Origin: Nostocales cyanobacterium LEGE 11386 | Lineage (GTDB): Bacteria; Cyanobacteriota; Cyanobacteriia; Cyanobacteriales; Nostocaceae | Assembly: GCA_015207155.1 (NCBI GenBank) | Contig: JADEXK010000001.1 | Coordinates: 140,141 to 204,140, forward strand | Length of the DNA stretch: 64,000 nt | Direction: 5' to 3' | In this document: positions 37,388 through 45,497 of the stretch, in pieces | Numbering within the stretch: position 1 is the stretch's first letter | Layout of the letters: each line of letters starts with the position of its first letter | Translations under genes and position numbers: made by a program | Notes under the pieces: model-generated | Seen by the model: only the letters and a program-made list of their open reading frames with translations | The model's database searches: none | Told to the model about the DNA's origin: nothing

Positions 37388-39121
37388 TCACTCCCCACTT
37401 CCTACTCCTGGTATATGCGTATACATTCCTTGACCTTGGGTATCGTAGATAAATAAAGGTACATTGGCATTATCACCAATTACTACTAGGGCTTCCTGTA
37501 AAACTTGCCAGTGATTTGCAGCACTAATTAGAGAACTCGGATTCTCAGGACCGGTATCAGATAAGGTACTGTTTATTACTTGTTCGTACTCAGGGGTGAG
37601 TGAGACCACAATTCCTGTGTCATTGATCATAAAAGTACAAATCCGAATTTCACTAGAACAGGTTTTATCTAAGTCAGTACGGGTTTGTTGCCAACTAACA
37701 GTGACTTGTAGTTTATCTTGTGCTTGCTGGAGGGCCTCTGAGTAGGGTGCAATTAAGCTCTGAGATTGGCTGTAGTAAAAGCTATCTTGAGAAATCTGTT
37801 TCGCATTTTGCAAAGCTTGATCCCAGTATGTAACAGCTATTTGCCATTGGTTTTGTTGTTCATAGACTTTGGCTTGATTAGCTGTATTGATAGCTTGCTG
37901 GTAACTTTTAGCCGCTAATTGTTCTATGGTGGCGCGATCGCGTACTCTTGCTAGTTGAGGTTTATACTCTGCCAATAAATTTTGGGCGTCTTGGTACGCT
38001 GGGCTAGTCTGAGGAATGATATTCAAAGCATTAACTACTACTCGCCAAGTCGAATGTGCCTTTTGCCAATCATCTAAAGATTTGGCAGTAGCTTCCCTCT
38101 TGATCGCTACACTAGCGACAGCTTTGGCATCGGTGAGTTTTTTGAGCCATTTTTCATGGGCGAGTAACTGCTCATTTATAGTTTGTAAACTGACACGATA
38201 TTTAATTAATCTCGGTTGTACCAGCCCATAAAGTTCATTGTTAGGGCCTAGACCTTCCAGTGGTGCGATCGCTTGCCGCCATAAGTGTTGTCTAGCTTGT
38301 AATTCTTCGAGGCTATTTGCAGTTGTTTGAGTTTTTTGCACTGCTACAGATGCCGCCTGTAAAGCTTTTACCACCTGGTTAATTCTTTCTGATTGCCCAG
38401 ACAAGGTAATTTTTAGTTCCTCTGCTTGTTGATTATAAGGTGACCAACGGGGAATCTTTGTCAGGTCAGCGCTGGCTGCTTCTAGTCGCTGTTGCAGTGC
38501 TACTAATTGATTTTCTGACCTCACACGACGCATCAGTTGCCGAGAATCTGTTTTAAGTTTCTGGGCAGTTTGGATCTCTTGGCACTCAGACATGACACAA
38601 GGACGAGTTAATAAATAAACGCCGCTACCTAACACGCTAATTCCGGCTAAAGCTATTCCCAGCAGGATCAATGTAACAGGGCGTTTTGGTTGGGTAGTCA
38701 GCAAGTCCGGCGTATCAGCTACGAGGTCAAACAGTTCCTCTTCATACATCTCTGAAGTAGATGGAACATAAGTCAGAGAAGAAGTAGGAGGTATTACGTC
38801 CCTTGCTTCTTCACGCTCCTTCTGCTTCATCATTAGAGAACATTTGGCATAAGGAAGTTTTTCTCCAGAGATTCTGAGAAAACATTGCACCCACTGTTCT
38901 TTGTTGGTTATTAATGACTGGAGTGCTTCTTCAAGTACGGCAAAGATACGCTGAGTGTCAACAGTGATACCAACTGGATGTTGAGTTAAAATCATCAACT
39001 CGTCTTTGTTGACAGCACATTTAATTTGGAAAACTTCACCAGAGGGAATTTCTGCCAGAATTTGTTCCTGCAAAGTTCTGGCTAAAAGCTGTAAGTCTTC
39101 TTGCTGGACTGCTACTTTCAT
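37388..39121 (-). CDS. Single-span membrane protein with internal repeats, unknown function
   Basis: 577 residues. The cytoplasmic N-terminus (1-145) is predicted globular and contains an unstructured EREEARDVIPPTSS stretch. One membrane span lies near 148-171 (VTLILLGIALAGISVLGSGV). The outer part (about 180-490) contains at least two copies of a roughly 90-residue helical unit, seen in TANSLEELQARQHLWRQAI and TAKSLDDWQKAHSTWRVVV, each followed by an L..IP..SP.Y..AQ..L..Y-like segment. A final domain (about 490-577) begins with LDKTCSSEIRICTFMINDTG and has two Cys that could pair. It looks like an envelope scaffold. ATG 39121. Confidence 0.7.
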   Translation of the reverse strand: MKVAVQQEDLQLLARTLQEQILAEIPSGEVFQIKCAVNKDELMILTQHPVGITVDTQRIFAVLEEALQSLITNKEQWVQCFLRISGEKLPYAKCSLMMKQKEREEARDVIPPTSSLTYVPSTSEMYEEELFDLVADTPDLLTTQPKRPVTLILLGIALAGISVLGSGVYLLTRPCVMSECQEIQTAQKLKTDSRQLMRRVRSENQLVALQQRLEAASADLTKIPRWSPYNQQAEELKITLSGQSERINQVVKALQAASVAVQKTQTTANSLEELQARQHLWRQAIAPLEGLGPNNELYGLVQPRLIKYRVSLQTINEQLLAHEKWLKKLTDAKAVASVAIKREATAKSLDDWQKAHSTWRVVVNALNIIPQTSPAYQDAQNLLAEYKPQLARVRDRATIEQLAAKSYQQAINTANQAKVYEQQNQWQIAVTYWDQALQNAKQISQDSFYYSQSQSLIAPYSEALQQAQDKLQVTVSWQQTRTDLDKTCSSEIRICTFMINDTGIVVSLTPEYEQVINSTLSDTGPENPSSLISAANHWQVLQEALVVIGDNANVPLFIYDTQGQGMYTHIPGVGSGE

Positions 39122-40071
39122 AGAGCGTTCCCTCTGGTTTTCTATATTGTTTTGTTGATCTTTTTAGGTTTATTGAATGCAGATGCACAGTTTAACCAAC
39201 CATAGCCAGGAAATCATAGAACAACTTTTTAACACAAATTCTCAGCTTTCACCAAAATTAGTAAAATTAGTGAATGTTTTTATTTCTGATTTTTCCCACT
39301 TCTAGATATTAAATTTTAATAATTCAGCTTTCCCTAGAAATTGCTCATAAAAAATGGGAATAATAAAAACTTTAAGCGTTTTCAAGGTTTGGCGATAACA
39401 ATTAAATCTCTATAGCATTCCTAAATCATTCTTATTCAACTAGAATGCCGATATCTTGGAGATATCAGCATTCTCAAATTTTTAATTTTAATAACTCATA
39501 ATAGAATTGCTACATAACTAAAATCCTGATGCAAACAGTGCTTCCTCAGAAACTACTGAGGTGAGGCAGTCCGCAGAAGAGGGGGTTTCCCCCAGGAGGA
39601 ACTGCCGTCAAATAGCTGCGCTTACCGCAAAGCGTGCCGTAGGCATTACCCGAGGGATCTTGGGGTCTCATGCCACTTCCGGCAAGGGGGGAACCTACGC
39701 AACGGAGTGGCTCCCTAAATGAGCAAGTAGCTTTGCTGAGTTAAAAACTATTAATCTGCTCCTACTTCCCTTGCTCCTCTGTCCCCCGTAGTGAGAGCAA
39801 GAATAAGATACCAGAATTTTTTGACATCAATGCGGATTTTGTTCTATGCTGACAAACTCACTGGTGAGATTAGTTACTTCTATTAAGTACAGTAATAACA
39901 GTTTAATCAGAGAAATAGATTTGCTACATTTACCGAATTCGATAAAATTGATACGAGAAAAATAAATTGTTATGGACGAACAAAGCTTGATTATGCAATT
40001 ATGGTGCTATAAAAAGTAGAAAACAGCACCAAAGAAATACTTTTGGAAGTGTAAATATAAGGTGCATATCA
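39122..40071. other. Long repeat-rich gap (about 950 bases)
   Basis: It contains the second palindromic element (39411-39516) and a GC-richer dispersed block with several short hairpins at about 39535-39720 (for example GGGGGTTTCCCCC at 39580-39592), typical of Nostoc-group repeats. The last 280 bases before the sucC-like gene are AT-rich and should hold its promoter. I see no credible gene. Confidence 0.55.
39411..39516. repeat. Palindromic MITE-like element with a different inner stem
   Basis: The left end TATAGCATTCCTA (39411-39423) and right end TAGAATTGCTACATA (39502-39516) are imperfect versions of the terminal repeats at 35864-35947. Inside is a 15-bp stem (39442-39456 with 39460-39474; one mismatch, 3-base loop) whose sequence, AGAATGCCGATATCT, is unrelated to the stem of the other copies. 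So ends and stem-loop size are shared while stem sequence is not. Confidence 0.65.
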
Positions 40072-41301
40072 ATGGATTTATTAGAGTACCAGGTTAAGGA
40101 ATGGTTTGGGAAAATAGGCATTCCCGTATTGCCATCCCAGCGAATTGACCATCCGACAGATTTGAAACGCTTAAAAATTCGCTATCCGATTGTCTTAAAA
40201 TCTCAGGTGTATGCGGGTGAAAGGGCAAAAGCTGGTGGAGTGAGGTTTGTAGAAACGACAATCGATGCGATCGCTGCCGCCCAGACTATTTTTAGTTTGC
40301 CCATTTGGGGCGAGTTACCAGAAGTTTTACTAGCAGAATCTCATTATGTAAGTCAGCAAGAATTGTATCTAGCAGTGGTTTTAGATACTGCTGTCTGCCG
40401 ACCAGTACTTTTAGGCTGCAATGAAGCCGACATCGATTGGGAATTGGCAGGAGAAAAAATGCACCATGTTGTAGTTGAACAGGAATTTTCTCCTTTTTAT
40501 GCGCGGCGACTGGCTTTAAAAATGGGTTTACAAGGTACGCTGATGCAGTCGGTAAGCACAGTTGTGGAAAAGTTGTATCGGTTATTTGTCCAAAAAGACC
40601 TGGATTTAGTAGAAATTAATCCTCTAGCAGTGAATAATTCGGGTCAAGTTATGGCTCTCAATGGTAAAGTCAGTATCAACGAACGAGCCATCGGCCGTCA
40701 TCCAGATTTAGCCGACATAGCGGTCAAAATAGCTAACCGTCATAATGGCAGTTTGCTCAAAGGCCATTTAGGCGATTGGGATGGTGTAGAATTACACGGC
40801 AAAATAGGTATTTTGGGCAATGGTACTGGTTCGATGATGGCCACCTTAGATTTAGTCACTAGTGCTGGTGGTAAACCTGGTAGTTGTCTGAATTTGCGTC
40901 ATGCTTTTCTCACTGATATCTCACCGACTACCTTTTGCGATCGCCTAGCTAAAGGTTTGAACATCTTAGCTGCTGACAAAAGCATTCAAGTGATCCTCAT
41001 TAACCTCCTAGGTAGTGTTCCTCAAGCTGAAGAAGTAGCAGACATCATTACTAATTTTGTCCAACACGACAAGAGTGCAGCCAAATCAGCAGGTTCAGGT
41101 TCTCATGGTAGCAGAAGCCGCCGAGAATCCCATTTACCGCGATTAGTTGTCCGAATTGCTGGTTCTGAATTCAATGTAGCTAAAGATTTTTTGGCGACAT
41201 TAAAAACTCAAAGCGATGCCCTAATAGTTGTAGAAAATTTGGATGAAGCAGTAACAGAAGCAGTTCGTTTGGCCAAGCCAACCGCTCACAAAAAGGTTTG
41301 A
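40072..41301 (+). CDS. SucC-like ATP-grasp protein (succinate-CoA ligase beta-subunit family)
   Basis: 409 residues with an ATP-grasp N-terminal half opening MDLLEYQVKEWFGKIGIPV and the nucleotide-loop segment KSQVYAGERAKAGGVRFVE (family: HAGGRGKAGG). VEINPLAVNNSGQVMALNGK holds the metal-binding residues. The C-terminal CoA-ligase domain is altered at two conserved loops: the glycine-rich NFLDVGGGA is CLNLRHAFL here, and NIFGG is NLLGS. Residues about 335-355 are a Ser/Arg/Gly-rich insertion (AAKSAGSGSHGSRSRRE). It begins an operon continuing through the ABC genes to the SucD-like gene. It may be a true cyanobacterial variant of succinyl-CoA synthetase or a related acyl-CoA ligase with another job. 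Confidence 0.8.
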   Translation: MDLLEYQVKEWFGKIGIPVLPSQRIDHPTDLKRLKIRYPIVLKSQVYAGERAKAGGVRFVETTIDAIAAAQTIFSLPIWGELPEVLLAESHYVSQQELYLAVVLDTAVCRPVLLGCNEADIDWELAGEKMHHVVVEQEFSPFYARRLALKMGLQGTLMQSVSTVVEKLYRLFVQKDLDLVEINPLAVNNSGQVMALNGKVSINERAIGRHPDLADIAVKIANRHNGSLLKGHLGDWDGVELHGKIGILGNGTGSMMATLDLVTSAGGKPGSCLNLRHAFLTDISPTTFCDRLAKGLNILAADKSIQVILINLLGSVPQAEEVADIITNFVQHDKSAAKSAGSGSHGSRSRRESHLPRLVVRIAGSEFNVAKDFLATLKTQSDALIVVENLDEAVTEAVRLAKPTAHKKV

Positions 41302-41381
41302 TTTTGTGGAGTGCATATTACTAAATTGGGATGACTAAAATACACACATGATTATTGTCAACCACAACATTGGATATTTCC

Positions 41382-42311
41382 ATGAAAGCGTTGGAAGCTC
41401 ATAATCTCAACAAAACCTTCCATCAACGTCACCAGATTATTACAGCAGTCAAAAATGTCTCCTTAAGCATTAATTCTCAAGAGGTACTAGCTTTTCTTGG
41501 CCCCAATGGAGCAGGCAAGACAACCAGCATTAAAATGATAGCTGGATTAATTCAGCCGGATGCTGGCTGGGTGAGAATTGCTGGTAGTGACCCTCACCGT
41601 AATCCAGTAGCACTGCAAAAACTGGGTGCGGTACTCGAAGGAAATCGTAACCTTTACTGGCAATTAACTCCTCAAGAGAATTTGGAATATTTTGGTGTAT
41701 TAAAAGGACTTAGCCGACGTGAAGCGCGTAAATCAGGGTTAGCACTTTTAGAAAGATTTGGCTTGATACCAAAACGTCATACACCCGTGCAAAATCTTTC
41801 ACGGGGAATGCAGCAGAAACTAGCATTTGCTGTGGCATTAGTTCATCAACCCCAACTTTTATTATTAGATGAACCAACTTTAGGACTGGATGTAGAAGCC
41901 ACAGAAGATGTCAAAATTTTAGTAAGAGAAATTGCTGCTGCTGGTTGCGCTATCCTACTCACCACTCACCAACTCAGCATTGCTGAAGAACTTGCAGATA
42001 GGATCGCCATTATTCAATCAGGGGAAATTTTAACAGAATTATCAACCAGTGAATTGATTCGCCAATTTTCTGGAACTGGTTACAAAATTGAGGTAGAAAC
42101 TGTACTTGATGAGTCCCATGTTATAGCCTTAGAAAATCTGGGTGCAGTAGTTCAAGACACACAAATTATCCATTTATCCCAGCCAGAATTACTTTACAAA
42201 ATCCTTGATATTATCAAACCTCTGCCTATATCATCTCTGGAAAAAGAGCAAGCGAACCTCACCCAAATCTTTTTGCAGATAATTAGAAAAGGCAGAAATC
42301 AAGATGCTTAA
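41382..42311 (+). CDS. ABC-2 type transporter ATP-binding protein
   Basis: About 309 residues of a drug/lipid-type ABC ATPase (DrrA/CcmA-like). Walker A is GPNGAGKTT, the signature reads NLSRGMQQKLAFAVAL and Walker B is LLLLDEPTLGLD, with the switch His in TTHQ, so it should be active. A C-terminal extension of about 90 residues follows. I start at ATG 41382; TTG at 41355 would add nine residues. The stop overlaps the permease gene by eight bases, so the two are coupled. It lies 80 bases after the SucC-like gene. The substrate is unknown. Confidence 0.9.
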   Translation: MKALEAHNLNKTFHQRHQIITAVKNVSLSINSQEVLAFLGPNGAGKTTSIKMIAGLIQPDAGWVRIAGSDPHRNPVALQKLGAVLEGNRNLYWQLTPQENLEYFGVLKGLSRREARKSGLALLERFGLIPKRHTPVQNLSRGMQQKLAFAVALVHQPQLLLLDEPTLGLDVEATEDVKILVREIAAAGCAILLTTHQLSIAEELADRIAIIQSGEILTELSTSELIRQFSGTGYKIEVETVLDESHVIALENLGAVVQDTQIIHLSQPELLYKILDIIKPLPISSLEKEQANLTQIFLQIIRKGRNQDA

Positions 42312-43077
42312 ATTATTTTTAGCGGAATTGCGCCGTAGTTGGATTATGTCCATTCGTTATCCTCTACAGTCAATAGGCCGTATTTTTGTGTTTGCTTCCG
42401 TATTTTATGGATTATTCTTAAGTTCTCGTTATATTGCTGGTGATGCTTTTCAATTAGGCGATCGCCTCGACTCTATCGTTATTGGCTATGTGCTTTGGAC
42501 TTTAACGTCATTCATTCTGGCTAGTCTGGCGGGAGAGTTGCAAATAGAAGCCCAAACTGGCACTTTAGAACAACTGTTTCTCTCGCGCTATGGTGCTACT
42601 AAGGTCTGTTTAATGCGAATGTTGGCTGATTTGAGTTTGCAGATAGTTCAAATATTCGGCATTCTTGTGATTCTCATGATGCTAACAGGTAGCCGTCTCA
42701 ACTTTCCTCCCACATTGCTTTTACCTTTTGTTACTGTGGTCTTAGGGGCTAATGGCTTTGCTTTTGCATTGGGGTCTTTATCCTTAATCTTTAAACGTCT
42801 GCAGGAACTTTTAGGTCTGACTCAATTTCCGTTATTATTTTTGCTGACCATACCCACCGAAAGTTGGACAGGATCAGCAAGAATTTTGGCAGCATTGCTT
42901 CCCATGACTCCTGGTGCCTCATTATTGCGTGATTTGATGGCAAGAGGTGAAAGTTTAGATTTAACTATGTTATTGATAGCTTTTATCAATGGCGCGGTTT
43001 ATTTTGCCCTAGGATTATGGCTATTTCGTCAAGCTGAACGTAAAGCAAAGCGACAAGGAATAGTAGGAGGATATTAA
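42304..43077 (+). CDS. ABC-2 type transporter permease
   Basis: 257 residues with six predicted spans (about 25-45, 60-80, 105-130, 140-165, 172-192 and 225-248). LLALTQFP-like turn near LLGLTQFPLLFLLTIPTESW is typical of the ABC-2 membrane family. MLKLFLAELRRSWIMSIRYPLQS is the usual amphipathic N-terminus. It starts inside the end of the ATPase gene and ends 79 bases before the SucD-like gene. Together the two form a complete exporter unit placed inside a sucC-sucD-like operon. Confidence 0.88.
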   Translation: MLKLFLAELRRSWIMSIRYPLQSIGRIFVFASVFYGLFLSSRYIAGDAFQLGDRLDSIVIGYVLWTLTSFILASLAGELQIEAQTGTLEQLFLSRYGATKVCLMRMLADLSLQIVQIFGILVILMMLTGSRLNFPPTLLLPFVTVVLGANGFAFALGSLSLIFKRLQELLGLTQFPLLFLLTIPTESWTGSARILAALLPMTPGASLLRDLMARGESLDLTMLLIAFINGAVYFALGLWLFRQAERKAKRQGIVGGY

Positions 43078-43156
43078 TTCTATAGTTTAAGTAACAATAA
43101 ACTTATAAGACATAGTAGATTTATTCCCTAGCCTGCTAAAACTACCAGAACTTGAT

Positions 43157-44038
43157 ATGAACTTAACGCCAGACAGCAAAGTATTAATCCAAGGCTTTTC
43201 TGAATTCATGACAGCGACTCATGTTGCGCAGATGAAAGCTTATGGGACAAATTTGGTTGCTGGTGTCAATCCCGGATGTGGTGGACAGCGACTATATGAT
43301 CTGCCGGTATTCGATTTGGTTGAAGAGGTAGTAGCGAAATTTGGTGTAATTGACACAGCTATCATCTGCGTACACCCGTACCAAGTATTAGATGCAGCCT
43401 TAGAAGCGATCGCCTCTAATATCAGCCAGATTATTATTATCTCTGGTGGTGTACCACCATTAGATATGGTACAGCTGCTCCGCAAAACCGAAGCACGTGA
43501 AACCTTGGTAGTAGGGCCCAACAGTCCAGGAATTATTGTCCCAGGGAAGATTCTTTTAGGAACTCAACCGAGCGAATTGTATACTCCAGGCCCAGTGGGG
43601 ATCGTTAGTCGTAGCAGCACCCTTACTTATGAAGTCGCGTGGGAATTGACCAAGGCTGGTTTAGGACAATCAATTAGTGTCAGTATTGGTAGTGATGCGA
43701 TCGTCGGTTCATCATTTTTGCAATGGCTGCAAATTCTCGATGAAGATGAAACCACAGAAGCGATCGTTTTAGTCGGTCAACCCGGCGGCGGTAGTGAAGA
43801 AGCAGCAGCACGGTACATTGCTGAGGCCATTGATAAACCAGTAATAGCTTACATTGCAGGCAGACACGCACCACCAGGAAAAAATTGGCGACAAACTGGG
43901 ACTTTAGCCACAGTTATCGGACGTGATTCTAACTTTGGTACAGCACAAAGCAAATTAGCTGCATTTAAAGAAGCACATGTTCCCGTAGCTGAACGTCCTT
44001 CTTTGATTCCCGAATTGGTCAGAAAAGGGATAAATTAA
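43157..44038 (+). CDS. SucD-like CoA-binding protein lacking the phospho-histidine (succinate-CoA ligase alpha-subunit family)
   Basis: 293 residues, with a Rossmann CoA-binding N-terminus (SKVLIQGFSEFMTATHVAQM) and a C-terminal flavodoxin-like ligase domain (VGPNSPGIIVPG; GIVSRSSTLTYEVAWELTKAGLGQS). It aligns with E. coli SucD throughout and has the same length. In E. coli, His246 in GHAG is phosphorylated during catalysis. The aligned residue is Gln246 here (NWRQTGTL), and no other His takes its place; the nearest, His237 in GRHAPPG, is nine residues upstream. I infer either a non-canonical mechanism or a regulatory/binding role. Last gene of the operon from 40072. Confidence 0.8.
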   Translation: MNLTPDSKVLIQGFSEFMTATHVAQMKAYGTNLVAGVNPGCGGQRLYDLPVFDLVEEVVAKFGVIDTAIICVHPYQVLDAALEAIASNISQIIIISGGVPPLDMVQLLRKTEARETLVVGPNSPGIIVPGKILLGTQPSELYTPGPVGIVSRSSTLTYEVAWELTKAGLGQSISVSIGSDAIVGSSFLQWLQILDEDETTEAIVLVGQPGGGSEEAAARYIAEAIDKPVIAYIAGRHAPPGKNWRQTGTLATVIGRDSNFGTAQSKLAAFKEAHVPVAERPSLIPELVRKGIN

Positions 44039-44283
44039 TTACACAAGGAACACACGAGACACTACGGAATAGATGGGATACCAAGTGTCTGTAATTTCTG
44101 TTTAAAACTCTCCGCCAAAAGACAAAGAGATTTTTCGAGTCAACGTGAAAGCATTAGTTATGTAGGTGCTTGTGTGCTGAGGATGATTGCATAAATAATT
44201 ATGTTTGCTGTTTTATCCGAGCACGAACGGAATTAATAGTAGTGATACTGAAGTTATTAGACAACCACCGCACCAGCATAAAT

Positions 44284-44841
44284 ATGAGTAGCATAATTCA
44301 TAACAGCAAAAGGTATCTTCTACCATTTATTATGGTGGCGATCGCAGCTAGCATCAGTAGCTGTAGTTCTAGCCCAACTTCCCACAGTATTGACAGTGAA
44401 GCACCAGCGCCTGCTAACACCACCACACCACAAATATCATCCCCAAGCCCAACTCAAAATCCGCCTGCTGCAACTTCCAAAGCCACCACTCGCAAGATGA
44501 CTAATGTCACCTTGTATACAAGTGATCTCCAATGTCAAGAACTGATTCCTCAAAAAATTTCAGTACCAGCCGAGGAACCTGTAACAGGTGCAGTGGGTAA
44601 AATCCTAGAGGAACGAGATACATCTGACTTTAACTTGTCTGGTTATCGTGTTAACGTTGAGAACGGTGTCGCCACAATTGATTTGCGATTATCTCCTCAA
44701 TCGAAACGTCAGTTAGTTTCTCTTTCAAGTTGTGAACAGTTTGCGTTATTTGGTAGTCTCCGTAAAACTTTAACAAGTAATCCCCAATGGGATATTAAAG
44801 AGGTTCGCTTCACTGAGCAAGGTAAAGAAGTCATCCTGTGA
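44284..44841 (+). CDS. GerMN-domain lipoprotein
   Basis: 185 residues from ATG 44284; an upstream TTG/ATG-rich extension of 38 codons looks untranslated. The N-terminus is a lipoprotein signal: a basic start (HNSKRYLL), hydrophobic core (PFIMVAIAAS) and a lipobox ending ISSC, so it should be lipid-anchored. A Pro/Ser/Thr-rich linker (about 30-70) leads to a GerMN domain (about 75-185) with VTLYTSDLQCQELIPQKISV and FALFGSLRKTLTSNPQ, a fold named from spore germination proteins but found in cyanobacterial envelope proteins. Function unknown; perhaps cell-wall related. Confidence 0.82.
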   Translation: MSSIIHNSKRYLLPFIMVAIAASISSCSSSPTSHSIDSEAPAPANTTTPQISSPSPTQNPPAATSKATTRKMTNVTLYTSDLQCQELIPQKISVPAEEPVTGAVGKILEERDTSDFNLSGYRVNVENGVATIDLRLSPQSKRQLVSLSSCEQFALFGSLRKTLTSNPQWDIKEVRFTEQGKEVIL

Positions 44842-45144
44842 AGGCTAGCGGGGCGTAGTCTATGAGTTAGCAAAATAGCCTTTCATTCGTCCTTTACATT
44901 ACACTGGGGAAGTGACATGAAAAAATACGTTCCACTTCCTAAAAATTAATTTTTGCCCTGATACCAGACTGATGACGCGGATGAATAGACAGGTGAACTG
45001 AAAAGTTCTACAATTTGACTGATTGTGGTAAATCTACCTATTGCCCAATCAACACAACCATAGTAAAGATTTTCTAGTGATTCAGCCGCATTTGGCAAGC
45101 CCTCTATTAATATAAGAAAGTCTTTAGTCAGGAACAGCGAAAAA

Positions 45145-45267
45145 ATGGATGTAAAGCTAATTTTAGCCGGATTAACAGTTATATTCACTGTTTTGTGCCT
45201 ATTCTTTGGCACTAAAAATGGATTTTATGATTCAGAAAACTATCACGGTAATGGCTCTGCTCATTGA
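45145..45267 (+). CDS. ndhP: Small single-span protein, probable NDH-1 subunit NdhP
   Basis: A 40-residue protein: MDVKLILAGLTVIFTVLCL then FFGTKNGFYDSENYHGNGSAH. One membrane span (about 3-21) is followed by a short hydrophilic tail rich in Gly, Tyr and His. It matches what I recall of NdhP, a small subunit of the cyanobacterial NADPH dehydrogenase-like (NDH-1) complex of the thylakoid, needed for cyclic electron flow. The gene is preceded by a good ribosome site (AGGAAC, eight bases before the ATG). A longer reverse-strand frame overlaps it (44946-45212) but looks spurious. The name is moderately sure; the gene itself is clear. Confidence 0.65.
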   Translation: MDVKLILAGLTVIFTVLCLFFGTKNGFYDSENYHGNGSAH

Positions 45268-45325
45268 GAAAGTTTCCAGGATAGAAAGTCCCCGTTTAGA
45301 ACTTTGGAAGGCAAAACAGGCAAGA

Positions 45326-45390
45326 GCTAAACCCCTTTAGCCCCAAATGTGAGTGGTTGTTAACCCACTTTCCCGAACTGGAGTCAGTTC
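45326..45390 (+). ncRNA. Candidate structured leader or small RNA (three adjacent hairpins)
   Basis: Three hairpins follow one another between the small membrane-protein gene and the hydrolase gene: GCTAAA-CCCC-TTTAGC (45326-45341), GTGGTT...AACCCAC (about 45353-45368, one bulge) and GAACTG-GAGT-CAGTTC (45375-45390). Stems are only six base pairs each, so this may be chance, but the row is unusual for a spacer of 230 bases. No known family was recognised. Confidence 0.25.
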
Positions 45391-45497
45391 GTTGTCAGCG
45401 TCCTCCCTAGTCAAAAATCTGCATTTTCAGGGTATAGACGCGCACAACAAAACTTACCCCTAGGTCACAAAATCAAGAGCAGCGTAATTCTTGGCTG

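Noticed and set aside
44946..45212. 88-residue reverse-strand reading frame
   Set aside because: It overlaps the much better supported 40-residue membrane protein gene on the + strand and has no recognisable features.
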